Below, one piece after another: positions 1 to 7,807 of a stretch of 64,000 bases of DNA; position 1 is the first letter of the stretch; each line of letters begins with the position of its first letter. The stretch covers positions 1 through 64,000 of the forward strand of contig CAJTFW010000006.1 of NCBI GenBank assembly GCA_910575445.1, read 5' to 3'. The stretch comes from Lachnospiraceae bacterium. Lineage in GTDB: Bacteria > Bacillota > Clostridia > Lachnospirales > Lachnospiraceae. The notes beneath the pieces are model-generated. The model had not been told where the DNA came from. It saw only the letters and a program-made list of their open reading frames with translations, and ran no database searches. A program made the translations under genes and the position numbers.

Positions 1-108
1 ATTCGAAAGAAGTAAGACCCCTTGAAGACGACGAGGTAGATAGGGCAGAGGTGGAAGTGCAGTAATGTATGGAGCTGACTGTCACTAATCGGTCGAGGGC
101 TTAACCAA
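1..108 (+). rRNA. 23S ribosomal RNA, 3' end (partial)
   Basis: The first ~108 bases match the 3' terminal part of bacterial 23S rRNA, including the GTCACTAATCGGTCGAGG block near the end. The 5' part lies outside the window and the exact 3' end is approximate. No 5S gene follows: only about 100 bases separate it from tRNA-Asn, too few for the ~117-nt 5S. Confidence 0.93.
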
Positions 109-207
109 GAAGTTTTGGGTAAGAGAAGGATAGAGGTATAGGTTAGAGAGTGTATCTTTTCGAACTGTATGTGATTTTGAGGGTATAGAACATACCCAAA
201 GGTATAA

Positions 208-279
208 TCCTCGATAGCTCAATGGTAGAGCACTCGGCTGTTAACCGAGTTGTTGTAGGTTCGAGCCCTACTCGGGGAG
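208..279 (+). tRNA. tRNA-Asn (anticodon GTT)
   Basis: A full cloverleaf folds: acceptor TCCTCGA (208-214) pairs with TCGGGGA (272-278), followed by discriminator G279. The anticodon stem CTCGG/CCGAG encloses loop CTGTTAA with anticodon GTT, and the T-arm contains GGTTCGAGCCC. CCA is not encoded. It is co-oriented with the 23S gene and is probably co-transcribed with the rRNA operon. Confidence 0.97.
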
Positions 280-295
280 CTTTTGTTATATTTAT

Positions 296-367
296 GGCGC
301 AGTAGCCAAGTGGTAAGGCAATGGTCTGCAACACCAGTATCCACCGGTTCAAATCCGGTCTGCGCCT
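296..367 (+). tRNA. tRNA-Cys (anticodon GCA)
   Basis: Acceptor GGCGCAG (296-302) pairs perfectly with CTGCGCC (360-366), with discriminator T367. The anticodon loop CTGCAAC gives GCA for cysteine, and the T-arm is CCGG-TTCAAAT-CCGG. It lies 16 bases after tRNA-Asn and closes the rRNA-tRNA transcription unit. Confidence 0.97.
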
Positions 368-373
368 CTCAAG

Positions 374-417
374 AGCAGAGAACAAGTCACTTTATTAGTG
401 ATTGGTTCTCTGCTTTT
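374..417 (+). terminator. Intrinsic terminator of the rRNA-tRNA unit
   Basis: AGCAGAGAAC...GTTCTCTGCT form a long stem directly after tRNA-Cys, followed by a T run. The inner bases (GTCAC/GTGAT) extend the stem. Confidence 0.85.
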
Positions 418-459
418 CTGCAAAAACACGAACCAATGGCGAACCAAAAATAATTGTCA

Positions 460-613
460 ACTCTACCGTATCTGTAAACATTCGGTGCATATGATATTTT
501 GAATAATGTACAGCCCTCGCAACTGTTTCCAAGTCCAGTTTTTCGTACAGGTGGCTTTCGATATAGTCGAGATTCTTCCCAACAAGCAAAATCTGTCCGG
601 CAAGCCATGGCAC
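460..613 (-). pseudogene. AraC-type regulator, N-terminal fragment
   Basis: On the minus strand, about 50 codons from a GTG at 613 encode the beginning of an AraC/XylS DNA-binding domain, with YIESHLYEKLDLETVA followed by HYSKYHMHRMF, the first helix-turn-helix. After TDTV the family pattern is lost and the frame runs into the tRNA terminator region. The second helix-turn-helix and any effector domain are missing. The fragment is most likely the remains of a gene cut off by integration or deletion beside tRNA-Cys. Confidence 0.7.
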
Positions 614-979
614 GGACGGGCAGATTTACGGAAAAGGGTACCCTTTTCCTAAGATTGCGTTTTATTAGGAAAACACACTGTCAAAAGGATTTTATGCTTT
701 GGCAGGTATCAGCCCGCAATTTTCATTTCTCCTTTCTGGATTAAATTTTCTGGTATCAAAAAAAGTGCCAAAAGTCTGCCACTTTATCGCATGGCTCTTC
801 TGACACTTCCTTCAATCTTAAACAACGTGTGCATCTATGTGGTACGCATATTCCGTATGGGAAGAACAAAAATCAATTACAAAGCAATGATAGAACAATA
901 AAATACTATATATTGATTTTGTGGTGGAAACAAGATTACAGAATATGGTTTGTACTGTTTGCTCTCTGCAAAATGCTCC
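614..979. other. Gene-poor stretch, no supported feature
   Basis: About 365 bases between the AraC fragment and the nuclease remnant. Neither strand has a reading frame with a ribosome binding site or recognisable protein similarity, and no RNA gene or strong hairpin was seen. It is best read as decayed DNA. Confidence 0.6.
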
Positions 980-1365
980 TTACAGTATCTTGGGCTGATG
1001 GATCACGATATGTATCTGCTTTCCCTTTACTTTGTTCTCATAGGTGTTTCGGAACGACTGGGGATTTTCAATGATCTTTTCCTTATCGTAGATAAAGAAA
1101 TAAATATGCTCCGCACTGTAATGCACCATATCCGCTTCGATTTCTTCTGTCAGTTTCTTAAGCTTCATACTGTTTCTGGTGCATTTTACTTCAATGACAT
1201 GTTCAGAATCCAGAAAGATATCGGTTCGCACCGTACCATAACCGGTATCCTCACTGACTTCTGCTCTTGCCAGTGGATAGAGTGGTTTCAGATAGGCATA
1301 GAGCAGATGCTGGACATCATACTCATGATGATTGCATTACGCATACTTGTGATATCGGCTAACAT
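980..1365 (-). pseudogene. PD-(D/E)XK-like nuclease, frameshifted near its start
   Basis: The gene starts at ATG 1365-1363, directly after the TAA of the upstream ATPase. The initial frame (MLADITSMRN) is followed, one frame away, by a long open stretch from 1333 to 980 beginning NHHEYDVQHLLYAYLKPLY. A single frame change near 1335 would join them into one ~127-residue protein. The second part contains a D-(x)n-EVKC arrangement (RTDIFLDSEHVIEVKC) typical of PD-(D/E)XK nuclease folds. The pair 'ATPase then small nuclease' suggests one two-gene unit, probably defence or mobile-element related. The shift could be mutation, sequencing error or, less likely, programmed frameshifting. Confidence 0.6.
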
Positions 1366-2547
1366 TTAATGAGCGCCTCCCCATCGCAGATAAAACAGGA
1401 ACAGAGGATCTAAAATATAAAGACTCCCTTCCTTCCAGTCAAGTACCTTGAAGATATCTTCCCGTCCATACAGAAGCTCCTTCAGCTTTGCCAGGCTTTC
1501 CCGGATCATCTGTGGGGAAGGTTTTTTACAGTTATCTGCAAGCAGATGGTAGATCCGCTCCTTTACATCTTCAAACTCCAGCTTCATAATGGGAGGATTT
1601 TCTGCGATGGATTTCACGATTAACTCATATATGTCATGCTCCTGCCCATCAGCGGTCTGGAAAGTGTTCCGGCTCTTGCCGCGGGTGTTCGGTCCTTTCT
1701 GCATCAAGGAAACCACATCCCCATATTCAAAGTTTGCGGTGGTATAGTGATAAGCAGTCTCCAAAATTTCCTGCCGGATCTGATGGTTTTCGTCCCCGGA
1801 CATTTCCAGCATGGTACAGATGTTCAGACAGATATACTGCATCAGCTGTGGGGAAGAAAGGCTCTCTACCGCAATCTGTGCCGCAATGGAATCCTCAATG
1901 GAAATACCCAGTTTACTAAACCCTAGCTTTGCGATCTCTTTTAGATCATCCACTTCCCATGGCTCCATATTGATGAGGCTTAAGCGTCCAGAAAGGTCTG
2001 CGTTCTGACGGATTGCTTCGTCCGCGCGGTGGGGGAGGGACACTACAATGGCTTTAAATCCCCTGCGGATGGCATCCTTGAGTTGCTGGGCAATCTGCAT
2101 CCGTTTCCCCTCCGGGGCATAGTGAAAGTCGTCTATGACCAGTACCAGATCATGTTCCCTGTAATATCCTATGATCTTATCCTTGGTTAGGGAAAAGGTT
2201 TCCTTTTTGGTGTATTTATCGCTGGTGCTGGGAATCTGCTTTTCGGAGGCAAACTGTCCTTCGTATGCAAGCCCTGCTTTGGCGGAAACCAGCTTCCAGA
2301 AATCCGTATCTTCATTAAAGTCTGCTCCGGAAATTTCCACGATATGTTCAAAGCCGATGACCTTTTCGCACAAAATGGTCTTCCCCATTTTGGAAGGGCC
2401 TACCAGAGAGGTCAGGAATCCGGATACCTTGATGGCCTGCATCAGCCGGAATTCATAGGGCAGGTTGGAAATAGCAGATTTTCGTGATATATAGGTGTAT
2501 TCGGGAAATGCTCCGGGGCGGAAGACATCTTCAGCTCTGAGTTCCAT
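1366..2547 (-). CDS. P-loop ATPase (AAA/STAND-like), unknown role
   Basis: A 393-residue protein. Residues 50-57 are GPSKMGKT, a Walker A motif, and LVLVIDDFHYA near residue 134 is a Walker B. The start is supported by GGAGG eight bases upstream and an extended -10 box (TGGTATAAT on the minus strand, + strand 2575-2583). The C-terminal 150 residues look like a helical or winged-helix effector region with no motif I can name. Its stop codon abuts the start of a nuclease gene, so the two were probably co-translated partners, with the ATPase gating a nuclease. The function is inferred from architecture only. Alternatives are a mobile-element helper or an orphan signalling ATPase. Confidence 0.75.
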   Translation of the reverse strand: MELRAEDVFRPGAFPEYTYISRKSAISNLPYEFRLMQAIKVSGFLTSLVGPSKMGKTILCEKVIGFEHIVEISGADFNEDTDFWKLVSAKAGLAYEGQFASEKQIPSTSDKYTKKETFSLTKDKIIGYYREHDLVLVIDDFHYAPEGKRMQIAQQLKDAIRRGFKAIVVSLPHRADEAIRQNADLSGRLSLINMEPWEVDDLKEIAKLGFSKLGISIEDSIAAQIAVESLSSPQLMQYICLNICTMLEMSGDENHQIRQEILETAYHYTTANFEYGDVVSLMQKGPNTRGKSRNTFQTADGQEHDIYELIVKSIAENPPIMKLEFEDVKERIYHLLADNCKKPSPQMIRESLAKLKELLYGREDIFKVLDWKEGSLYILDPLFLFYLRWGGAH

Positions 2548-2626
2548 ATACGTACCTCCTTATCCGTTTTATCCATTATACCACATTTTTAACCGATTTA
2601 ACCCTTTTTATTGCTTTTTATTCTAT

Positions 2627-2776
2627 TTAATCCGTTTTAATGGATTTACAGGTTTCTCCAACTGTATGGTTCTCTCTTATCTTATCAATCGCTTCCTGAT
2701 ACAGAATTTTCAATTTTTTATCTTTCAGCTTTTTGATAAATTTCGCTGCAGGCGGAAGAAAACGTACCTCTGTCAT
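2627..2776 (-). pseudogene. RelE/ParE-type toxin, truncated
   Basis: A 49-residue frame starts MTEVRFLPPAAKFIKKLKD, the usual N-terminus of RelE/ParE-family toxins (ribosome-dependent mRNA interferases or gyrase poisons). Family members run to about 90-100 residues. Here the similarity stops around residue 40 and a TAA follows, so the C-terminal strands that carry the active-site residues are missing. Its ATG overlaps the stop of the upstream antitoxin-like frame (ATGA), the usual coupled antitoxin-toxin layout. It is almost certainly inactive. Confidence 0.65.
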
Positions 2777-3027
2777 TTCTCATCCTCTATACCAAAAACA
2801 TCTTCATAAGATATATGACCAGATGCTGAAGATGCAACCTGTTCTGCCTCCACAAGTATTACTTCTACAGCTGGACGTATTTGCCTCTGTGCCTTTTTAA
2901 AACGCTCCAGAAGATCATTACCACTATATCCCCTGCTAATCAAGTCCGCTAGAATCTGCTCCGCAAATTCTTCTCCAGCATAGTAAAAAATTTTTGTGGG
3001 ATGGTAATCTGCCTCTATCATATACAA
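2773..3027 (-). pseudogene. Probable antitoxin fragment
   Basis: About 82-84 residues, acidic, overlapping the RelE-like toxin start by four bases. No ribosome binding site precedes the possible starts (TTG 3027, ATG 3021), and the frame continues open upstream with protein-like sequence, so the N-terminal part, probably a DNA-binding domain, appears to be lost. It is assigned as antitoxin only from position and coupling. The sequence itself shows no motif I can name. Confidence 0.45.
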
Positions 3028-3183
3028 ATCAAAGAAATAATATTCTTGGTTTCTGAGATTATTCTATTCAGTTTCCCGTCACATGTTAAGGTCTATAAAA
3101 CCTTCTCACTCTTTGTCACACCATTGGCACAGCATTGCGATTTGCAGGTAAATCTTATATGCTAAAATTTCTGAAAAAGGCTT

Positions 3184-3768
3184 TTATTTTCTCTGGTCAT
3201 GAATCAGGAAACTCTCCAGCCCTGCTTTGATAAAAGCGTCAATCGTTTTCTGTATTTTCTTCCAGTCACTGCAATGGTTACGGGACATAAGCTTATTGAT
3301 TGCCAGGCAGCCGTTCATCTGAAAGTAGAAGACAGCCTCCGCTTCTTCAAACGTAAGAATACTGTGGGACATGAGCCAGGTAATATAGTGTTCCTTATGA
3401 TCCGCCATTTTGTCAATGATCCTCGTAAAGATGGTATCATCCAGGAGCAGATAACGGAACATGTTATTGCTGTGAATTTTATCACAGAATGGATAAGAAC
3501 AATTTGGAGAATCACATTTCTGAGACAGGACATGCTCCATGACACTAGAAGTATCAGAGAGCATGTCGTTTAGAATATCATCCAGAACATCATTCATGTC
3601 ATAATAATGTAGATAAAAAGTACCTCGGTTAATTTCAGCCATGCGGCACAGTTCGGTAACCGTAATTTTTGCAAAATGATTTTTTTCCAGCAATTTTAAT
3701 AAAGTATCTTTTATGACCTGCTTCGTATATCGAATACGCCGGTCTTCTTTTTTGGTTTTTTCAGCCAT
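3184..3768 (-). CDS. TetR/AcrR-family transcriptional regulator
   Basis: A 194-residue protein. Residues ~15-60 form a typical TetR helix-turn-helix (TKQVIKDTLLKLLEK, ITVTELCRMAEINRGTFYLHY). The C-terminal two-thirds is a helical ligand and dimerisation domain containing two Cys pairs (CDSPNCSYPFC), which might bind a metal or sense redox state. ATG 3768 is chosen because AGGGG sits seven bases upstream; a GTG at 3786 is also in frame. The gene diverges from the leader-controlled CooC operon, and two TCAACA...TTGTTCA palindromes lie between them, so it is the likely local regulator. Confidence 0.88.
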   Translation of the reverse strand: MAEKTKKEDRRIRYTKQVIKDTLLKLLEKNHFAKITVTELCRMAEINRGTFYLHYYDMNDVLDDILNDMLSDTSSVMEHVLSQKCDSPNCSYPFCDKIHSNNMFRYLLLDDTIFTRIIDKMADHKEHYITWLMSHSILTFEEAEAVFYFQMNGCLAINKLMSRNHCSDWKKIQKTIDAFIKAGLESFLIHDQRK

Positions 3769-3786
3769 GATCTTCCCCTCTGTCAC

Positions 3787-3899
3787 TCAACAATTTTTCG
3801 ATTTTGTTCAGTAACCATACAGATTTTTCATATTGTTTCTTGTCTTTTTGATAAAAGTCATTATACTGTATCATATAAAAATAATCAACACGTTGTTCA
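3787..3899. promoter_or_regulatory. Candidate TetR operators in the divergent promoter region
   Basis: Two related inverted repeats lie between the divergent genes: TCAACAA (3787-3793) with TTGTTCA (3804-3810), and TCAACACGTTGTTCA (3885-3899). The first sits close to the regulator's own start, the second just downstream of the operon's predicted promoter. Shared half-sites suggest one regulator, presumably the adjacent TetR protein. Confidence 0.4.
3840..3867 (+). promoter_or_regulatory. Predicted promoter of the first CooC operon
   Basis: TTGTCT (3840-3845), a 16-bp spacer and TATACT (3862-3867) resemble a sigma-A promoter. Initiation near 3874 would give a transcript whose 5' part is the structured leader. 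TTGATA at 3848 is an alternative -35. Confidence 0.45.
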
Positions 3900-3907
3900 A
3901 AAAAATA

Positions 3908-4064
3908 TAGTCCAGCTAAGAAATGTCAAGTATTTATTGAAAAAATTTCTGCTGGACGGTAAAGCTGCAAAGGCGCACGAGAGGAACTTTTATGAGTGTT
4001 TTTTTGAATAAAAGTTTTTCTCATAACCAGTGTGTCGAAGCGGCTTTTAATAGGAGGTAACAAT
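3908..4064 (+). ncRNA. Structured 5' leader, copy 1 (candidate riboswitch-like RNA)
   Basis: The leader folds into two adjacent domains. The first is a hairpin GTCCAGC (3910-3916)/GCTGGAC (3951-3957), extended by AGAAAT/ATTTCT. The second is a long stem AAAGCTGC (3961-3968)/GCGGCTTT (4040-4047), enclosing GGCGCAC (3972-3978)/GTGTGTC (4030-4036) and an inner arm AACTTTTAT (3985-3993)/ATAAAAGTT (4008-4016). An alternative pairing TTATGAG (3990-3996)/CTCATAA (4020-4026) is incompatible with the inner arm. The outer stem ends five bases before the AGGAGG of the CooC gene. A near-identical copy stands before the second CooC operon, and base changes between copies keep the stems. I do not recognise it as a known riboswitch class. 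Confidence 0.65.
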
Positions 4065-4835
4065 ATGGGACATATTATTGCAGTGGCCGGAAAAGGCGGC
4101 GTGGGTAAGACGACTTTGTGCGGACTGATGATTCAGTATCTGTGTGAGCATGGGAAAAAGCCGGTGCTGGCTGTGGATGCGGACGCCAATTCCAATCTGA
4201 ATGAAGTGCTTGGCGTGGAAGTCGGTGCTACCCTTGGAGAGCTGCGGGAAGAAATTGAGCGGGCGGGAATGGATGACCGCTATCAGATTCCGTCCGGGAT
4301 GACAAAACAGGCATGGCTGGAGATTCGGATGGCAGACGCCATTGTCGAAGAAGATGATTTTGACTTTATGGTTATGGGGCGCACCCAGGGACAGGGATGC
4401 TATTGTTTTGTCAATGGTCTGGTGCAGACACAGATTCAGAAGCTCCAGAGCCATTACCCTTACGTGGTAGTGGACAATGAGGCTGGCATGGAGCATGTCA
4501 GCAGAGGTCTGCTCCCTTCCATGAAGACAGCGATTCTGGTCAGCGACTGCTCCAGAAGAGGCGTACAGGCAGTGGGAAGGATTGCAGAATTGATGAAGGA
4601 ACTGGGGATGAAGCCGGAAAAAACAGGAGTAATCATCAACCGTGTCCCAGAGGGCAGGCTGGATGAGGGCACAAAGAAAGAGATTGAGAAGCAGGGGCTG
4701 ACGCTGCTTGGAGTGATTCCTCAAGATGAAATGGTCTACCGTTATGACTGCGACGGAAAACCGCTTGTGGAACTGCCGAAAGATACGCCGGTCAAAAAGG
4801 CTTTGTACAAGATTCTGGAAGGGATGGGACTGTAG
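4065..4835 (+). CDS. CooC-type nickel-insertion ATPase (paralogue 1)
   Basis: A 256-residue MinD/SIMIBI-class ATPase. It has a deviant Walker A KGGVGKTT (residues 10-17), VDADANSNLN for the switch region, and a Cys-x-Cys pair (GCYC, residues 112-114), the dimer-interface metal site that marks CooC proteins, which drive nickel insertion into carbon monoxide dehydrogenase and related centres. ATG 4065 is preferred over upstream GTG 4032 because AGGAGG (4052-4057) lies seven bases before it and the leader stem ends there. It is first in a six-gene operon. The family assignment is firm; the metal and client are inferred, as no CODH is in the window. Confidence 0.85.
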   Translation: MGHIIAVAGKGGVGKTTLCGLMIQYLCEHGKKPVLAVDADANSNLNEVLGVEVGATLGELREEIERAGMDDRYQIPSGMTKQAWLEIRMADAIVEEDDFDFMVMGRTQGQGCYCFVNGLVQTQIQKLQSHYPYVVVDNEAGMEHVSRGLLPSMKTAILVSDCSRRGVQAVGRIAELMKELGMKPEKTGVIINRVPEGRLDEGTKKEIEKQGLTLLGVIPQDEMVYRYDCDGKPLVELPKDTPVKKALYKILEGMGL

Positions 4836-5771
4836 ATGAGAGAGGATAAAAGTTTGCTGATTTCCTATCTGGAGCAGCAGAAAATGGATAACAGTCTGAT
4901 TTATGATATAGTGGAATTCAGAGAGAAATACGATACAGCAGAGGAAGTGCAGGAGCGGGTCTATATTCCAGATATGCTTTTTTATGGAAAAGACATTCTG
5001 GAAATGTCGGCGGCAGCGCTTCTGCAGGGAGAAAATCTTCTGCTTTCCGGGGCGAAAGCAACCGGAAAAAATGTACTGTGCGAGACGCTTGCCTGGATCT
5101 TTGGAAGACCTTCCTATGATATTTCTTTTCATGTCAATACAGACAGTGCTTCCTTAATTGGGACTGATACGTTTATCCATAACGAAGTTCAGCTCCGCAA
5201 AGGTCCGGTTTATCAATGTGCGGAATTTGGCGGCTTTGGAATCCTGGATGAAGTCAACATGGCTAAAAATGATGCGGTTTCTGTGCTCCATGCCACGCTG
5301 GATCGCCGCAGACGCATCGATGTTCCGGGATACGCAAGGGTTAAGCTGCATCCGGCTACGCGGTTTATCGGGACTATGAATTACGGATATGCCGGAACGA
5401 AAGAGTTGAACGAAGCCCTAGTATCTCGCTTTATGGTAGTGGATATGCCGCCTCTTTCGGAAGAAACCATTCGCTTTCTGCTCAAAAAACATTTTACAGA
5501 TGTAAAAGAGCAGGCACTTAAGCAATTCACCGGATTGTTTCTGGATCTGCAGGCAAAGGTTTACAATGGAGAGGCTTCCGCCCGGTCGCTGGATCTGCGT
5601 GGCCTGATCGCTTCCATGAAAGCAATCCGTTCCAATCTGCCGCCCCTTTTAGCAATCCGTATGGGAATCGTGAATAAGAGCTTTGATGTATTTGAAAAAG
5701 AGATGTTAGAAGATGTGATTGCGACCCGGATTCCGTCTTCCTGGACCAGGGCGGAGATCTTCGAGGGGTGA
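4836..5771 (+). CDS. MoxR-family AAA+ ATPase
   Basis: A 311-residue AAA+ protein of the MoxR/NorQ/CbbQ type. Walker A is GAKATGKN (72-79), with Asn replacing the usual Thr/Ser, and Walker B is ILDEV (136-140), followed by the sensor 1 region (IGTMNYGYAGT). Family members pair with a VWA protein and act as chaperones that insert metals or cofactors. The start codon follows directly on the CooC stop (TAGATG), and the next gene is a VWA protein, so this is a standard MoxR-VWA pair inside a CooC operon. The Walker A variation is worth noting but may still bind nucleotide. Confidence 0.88.
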   Translation: MREDKSLLISYLEQQKMDNSLIYDIVEFREKYDTAEEVQERVYIPDMLFYGKDILEMSAAALLQGENLLLSGAKATGKNVLCETLAWIFGRPSYDISFHVNTDSASLIGTDTFIHNEVQLRKGPVYQCAEFGGFGILDEVNMAKNDAVSVLHATLDRRRRIDVPGYARVKLHPATRFIGTMNYGYAGTKELNEALVSRFMVVDMPPLSEETIRFLLKKHFTDVKEQALKQFTGLFLDLQAKVYNGEASARSLDLRGLIASMKAIRSNLPPLLAIRMGIVNKSFDVFEKEMLEDVIATRIPSSWTRAEIFEG

Positions 5772-5775
5772 CAGT

Positions 5776-7584
5776 ATGAAAGAACGATCCTACCGGTTTT
5801 CGGAGAAAGCGGCAGAGGAGCACCGTCTGGAGATTGAGAACAGAATCCGAAATCTGTTTTGGACCATTAGCGGAGATTATACGCTGGATGTAAAACCGGA
5901 TGTGAAGGCGTTTGTAAGATCCAGATCTGCAGTGCTTTATGATGCCATGAAGCAGGGAGCGTTTGCCCGGTATTTTAACTCTGAAGAACTGGCGCTGTAT
6001 ATGATGAAAAAGACCTATCTGTCGGCACAGGAGAGACCTCTTATGGAACTGGCCCAGCTCTGTGTGGACGCTGCAGTTTATCCAAGGACTGCAAAGGAGC
6101 GTCCGGGGACAGCGGACATTCGAAAAAGCGCTTTTGAAGATCTGCTAAGACAGGAAGAACCAGTTTTATGCAAGACTTTTTTTGGCCAGGTCAAGGTTTT
6201 TATTATGAAAGATTATCTGGGGAGGCAATCGGGTCCGATACCAGATGCAGTCAGACAGACGGCAAATGAGATTGCAGCTTTAGAGCATGCCAAAGATACA
6301 GCGGATATCATAAATAAGATGGAAAACATCTATAATACGATTGTTGACAGGGAATTTGAAGAGCAGCATGGAAATCTGGAAACAGTACTTCGTGTTCCGC
6401 CCAATGCCCTGTCGAGTGCAGCATGGCAGGAATGTCTGACCGATGAGCAGATGGAGGAAATCCTTAAAAAGTATCTGGCCGGCCTTGGCAAGGATATGAT
6501 GAGTCTGCAGATCAAGGACAAACAGCCGAAAAAGCGGATGCATCCGGCCGAATCCGTAAGGAAGGAAGAAGACTCCGACATCGAAGATGAAGCTTCCCTG
6601 CAGAAGGTGCAGGAATATGTGGCATTAAATTACGGAAAAAATTATTTGTCTCCTTTGGAACAGGAAAAGAGGCGGAACCGGCTCTGCACCGGGATACATG
6701 CCAACTGTCTGCTGCATGATACAAAGGGGATCCTGCAGGACCCGGTAATCGTAAATAATCAGTACCGCTTCAACCAGCTTCAGTTTGAAAAAAACAGGAT
6801 GTATTATTACAGCAACAGCCGAGTAATCAAACGGAATATTAAGGCTTTGGCGGACACACTGAAAAAGGCGTTGGTTCTTAGAAGCCAAGAAGACTTTTGC
6901 CGTTCTACCAGCGGACAGCTGGCGCCGGCGAGACTCTGGAAGCTGGGAAGAACAGAAGATGAAAAGCTTTTTGTCAAAAAGATTTCCTCTGGTTCCTCAG
7001 AATTTGTAGTTGATATTCTGCTGGATTCCAGCGGTTCACAGGCGATAAGGCAGTCGCAGGTGGCGGTACAGGGGTATATCCTCAGCGAAGCGTTAAGCTT
7101 TGTGGAAATCCCCCACCGGGTAGTGAGCTACTGTACTTTCTGGAATCATACAGTCATGCACCTCTTTCGGGATTATGACGATGGAAAAGAAAAAAATGAG
7201 AGAATTTTTGAATTCCGTGCATCAGGAGATAATCGGGATGGACTGGCAATAAAAGCTGCATATGATACCCTGCTGGACCGGCCGGAGAACCATAAGATTC
7301 TGATCCTGCTTGGCGACGGAAAACCCTGTGACATCAGCATCCGGCGGCCTGGCATCCGGCGGCCTGCGGATTACACAGGAGAAAAGGCGGTGAAAGATAC
7401 GGCATTTGAAATACGAAGGGCAAGGACGCTTGGCATCTCTGTTCTTGGTATTTTTGCAGGGAACTATGAAGATACCGCCACAGAGAAGAGAATATTTGGA
7501 AAGGATTTCGCCTATATCAGGGATATCCGTAATTTTTCCCGTGTTGCAGGCGCCTATCTGCGCAGACAGCTGGAAGAAGAGTAG
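5776..7584 (+). CDS. VWA-domain protein, partner of MoxR ATPase
   Basis: A 602-residue protein. The C-terminal third is a von Willebrand factor A domain with an intact MIDAS start DSSGS (417-421) and LLGDGKPCD further on. The N-terminal ~400 residues are helical and charged, with an acidic linker near 265-285, like NorD/CbbO/CoxE-type partners of MoxR ATPases. It starts at ATG 5776, four bases after the MoxR stop. A perfect 15-bp tandem duplication (7337-7351 and 7352-7366) adds a repeated IRRPG segment after the GDGKP strand. Likely role: a metal-ion dependent adaptor that brings the AAA+ motor to a client enzyme. Confidence 0.85.
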   Translation: MKERSYRFSEKAAEEHRLEIENRIRNLFWTISGDYTLDVKPDVKAFVRSRSAVLYDAMKQGAFARYFNSEELALYMMKKTYLSAQERPLMELAQLCVDAAVYPRTAKERPGTADIRKSAFEDLLRQEEPVLCKTFFGQVKVFIMKDYLGRQSGPIPDAVRQTANEIAALEHAKDTADIINKMENIYNTIVDREFEEQHGNLETVLRVPPNALSSAAWQECLTDEQMEEILKKYLAGLGKDMMSLQIKDKQPKKRMHPAESVRKEEDSDIEDEASLQKVQEYVALNYGKNYLSPLEQEKRRNRLCTGIHANCLLHDTKGILQDPVIVNNQYRFNQLQFEKNRMYYYSNSRVIKRNIKALADTLKKALVLRSQEDFCRSTSGQLAPARLWKLGRTEDEKLFVKKISSGSSEFVVDILLDSSGSQAIRQSQVAVQGYILSEALSFVEIPHRVVSYCTFWNHTVMHLFRDYDDGKEKNERIFEFRASGDNRDGLAIKAAYDTLLDRPENHKILILLGDGKPCDISIRRPGIRRPADYTGEKAVKDTAFEIRRARTLGISVLGIFAGNYEDTATEKRIFGKDFAYIRDIRNFSRVAGAYLRRQLEEE

Positions 7585-7600
7585 AAAAGGGGTAATTAAA

Positions 7601-7795
7601 ATGAGTGTGTTTGCAGACTGTCAGGACGAAAGAAATAAAAAAACGATTCAGGAAATCGACTGCCCAGAATGTATGGAAGAAGACGGACTGGAAGTGTTCT
7701 TAAAGGATGGCGTAACGGTAGGAGAAAGCACCTGCACTGCATGTGGATATGTCATACCGGAGGGCGTAAGTCTGAAGGAGTTTTTGGAAGGATAA
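7601..7795 (+). CDS. Small zinc-ribbon protein
   Basis: A 64-residue protein with two CxxC pairs (CPEC 21-24, CTAC 45-48) spaced as in a zinc ribbon or rubredoxin-like knuckle. ATG 7601 is chosen because AAGGGG lies shortly upstream and the frame before it overlaps the VWA gene. It lies 16 bases after the VWA stop and 12 before the next CooC gene, so it is part of the operon. It could be a metal carrier, a scaffold or a regulator. No specific family is recognised. Confidence 0.75.
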   Translation: MSVFADCQDERNKKTIQEIDCPECMEEDGLEVFLKDGVTVGESTCTACGYVIPEGVSLKEFLEG

Positions 7796-7807
7796 CAGGA
7801 GTTTGAG

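Noticed and set aside
109-207. A 5S rRNA gene after 23S
   Set aside because: The space is too short and shows none of the conserved 5S blocks.
829-1369. Two plus-strand frames opposite the nuclease remnant
   Set aside because: No ribosome binding site or protein-like composition, and the opposite strand carries recognisable nuclease sequence.
3908-4064. Cobalamin, NiCo, Moco or guanidine riboswitch for the CooC leader
   Set aside because: No B12 box, no four-way NiCo junction and no other consensus that I know aligns with the conserved block, so it was left as an unassigned structured RNA.
4047-5132. Long open frame antisense to the CooC and MoxR genes
   Set aside because: Antisense shadow: His/Cys/Phe-rich composition, no start signal, and fully covered by two clearly coding genes.
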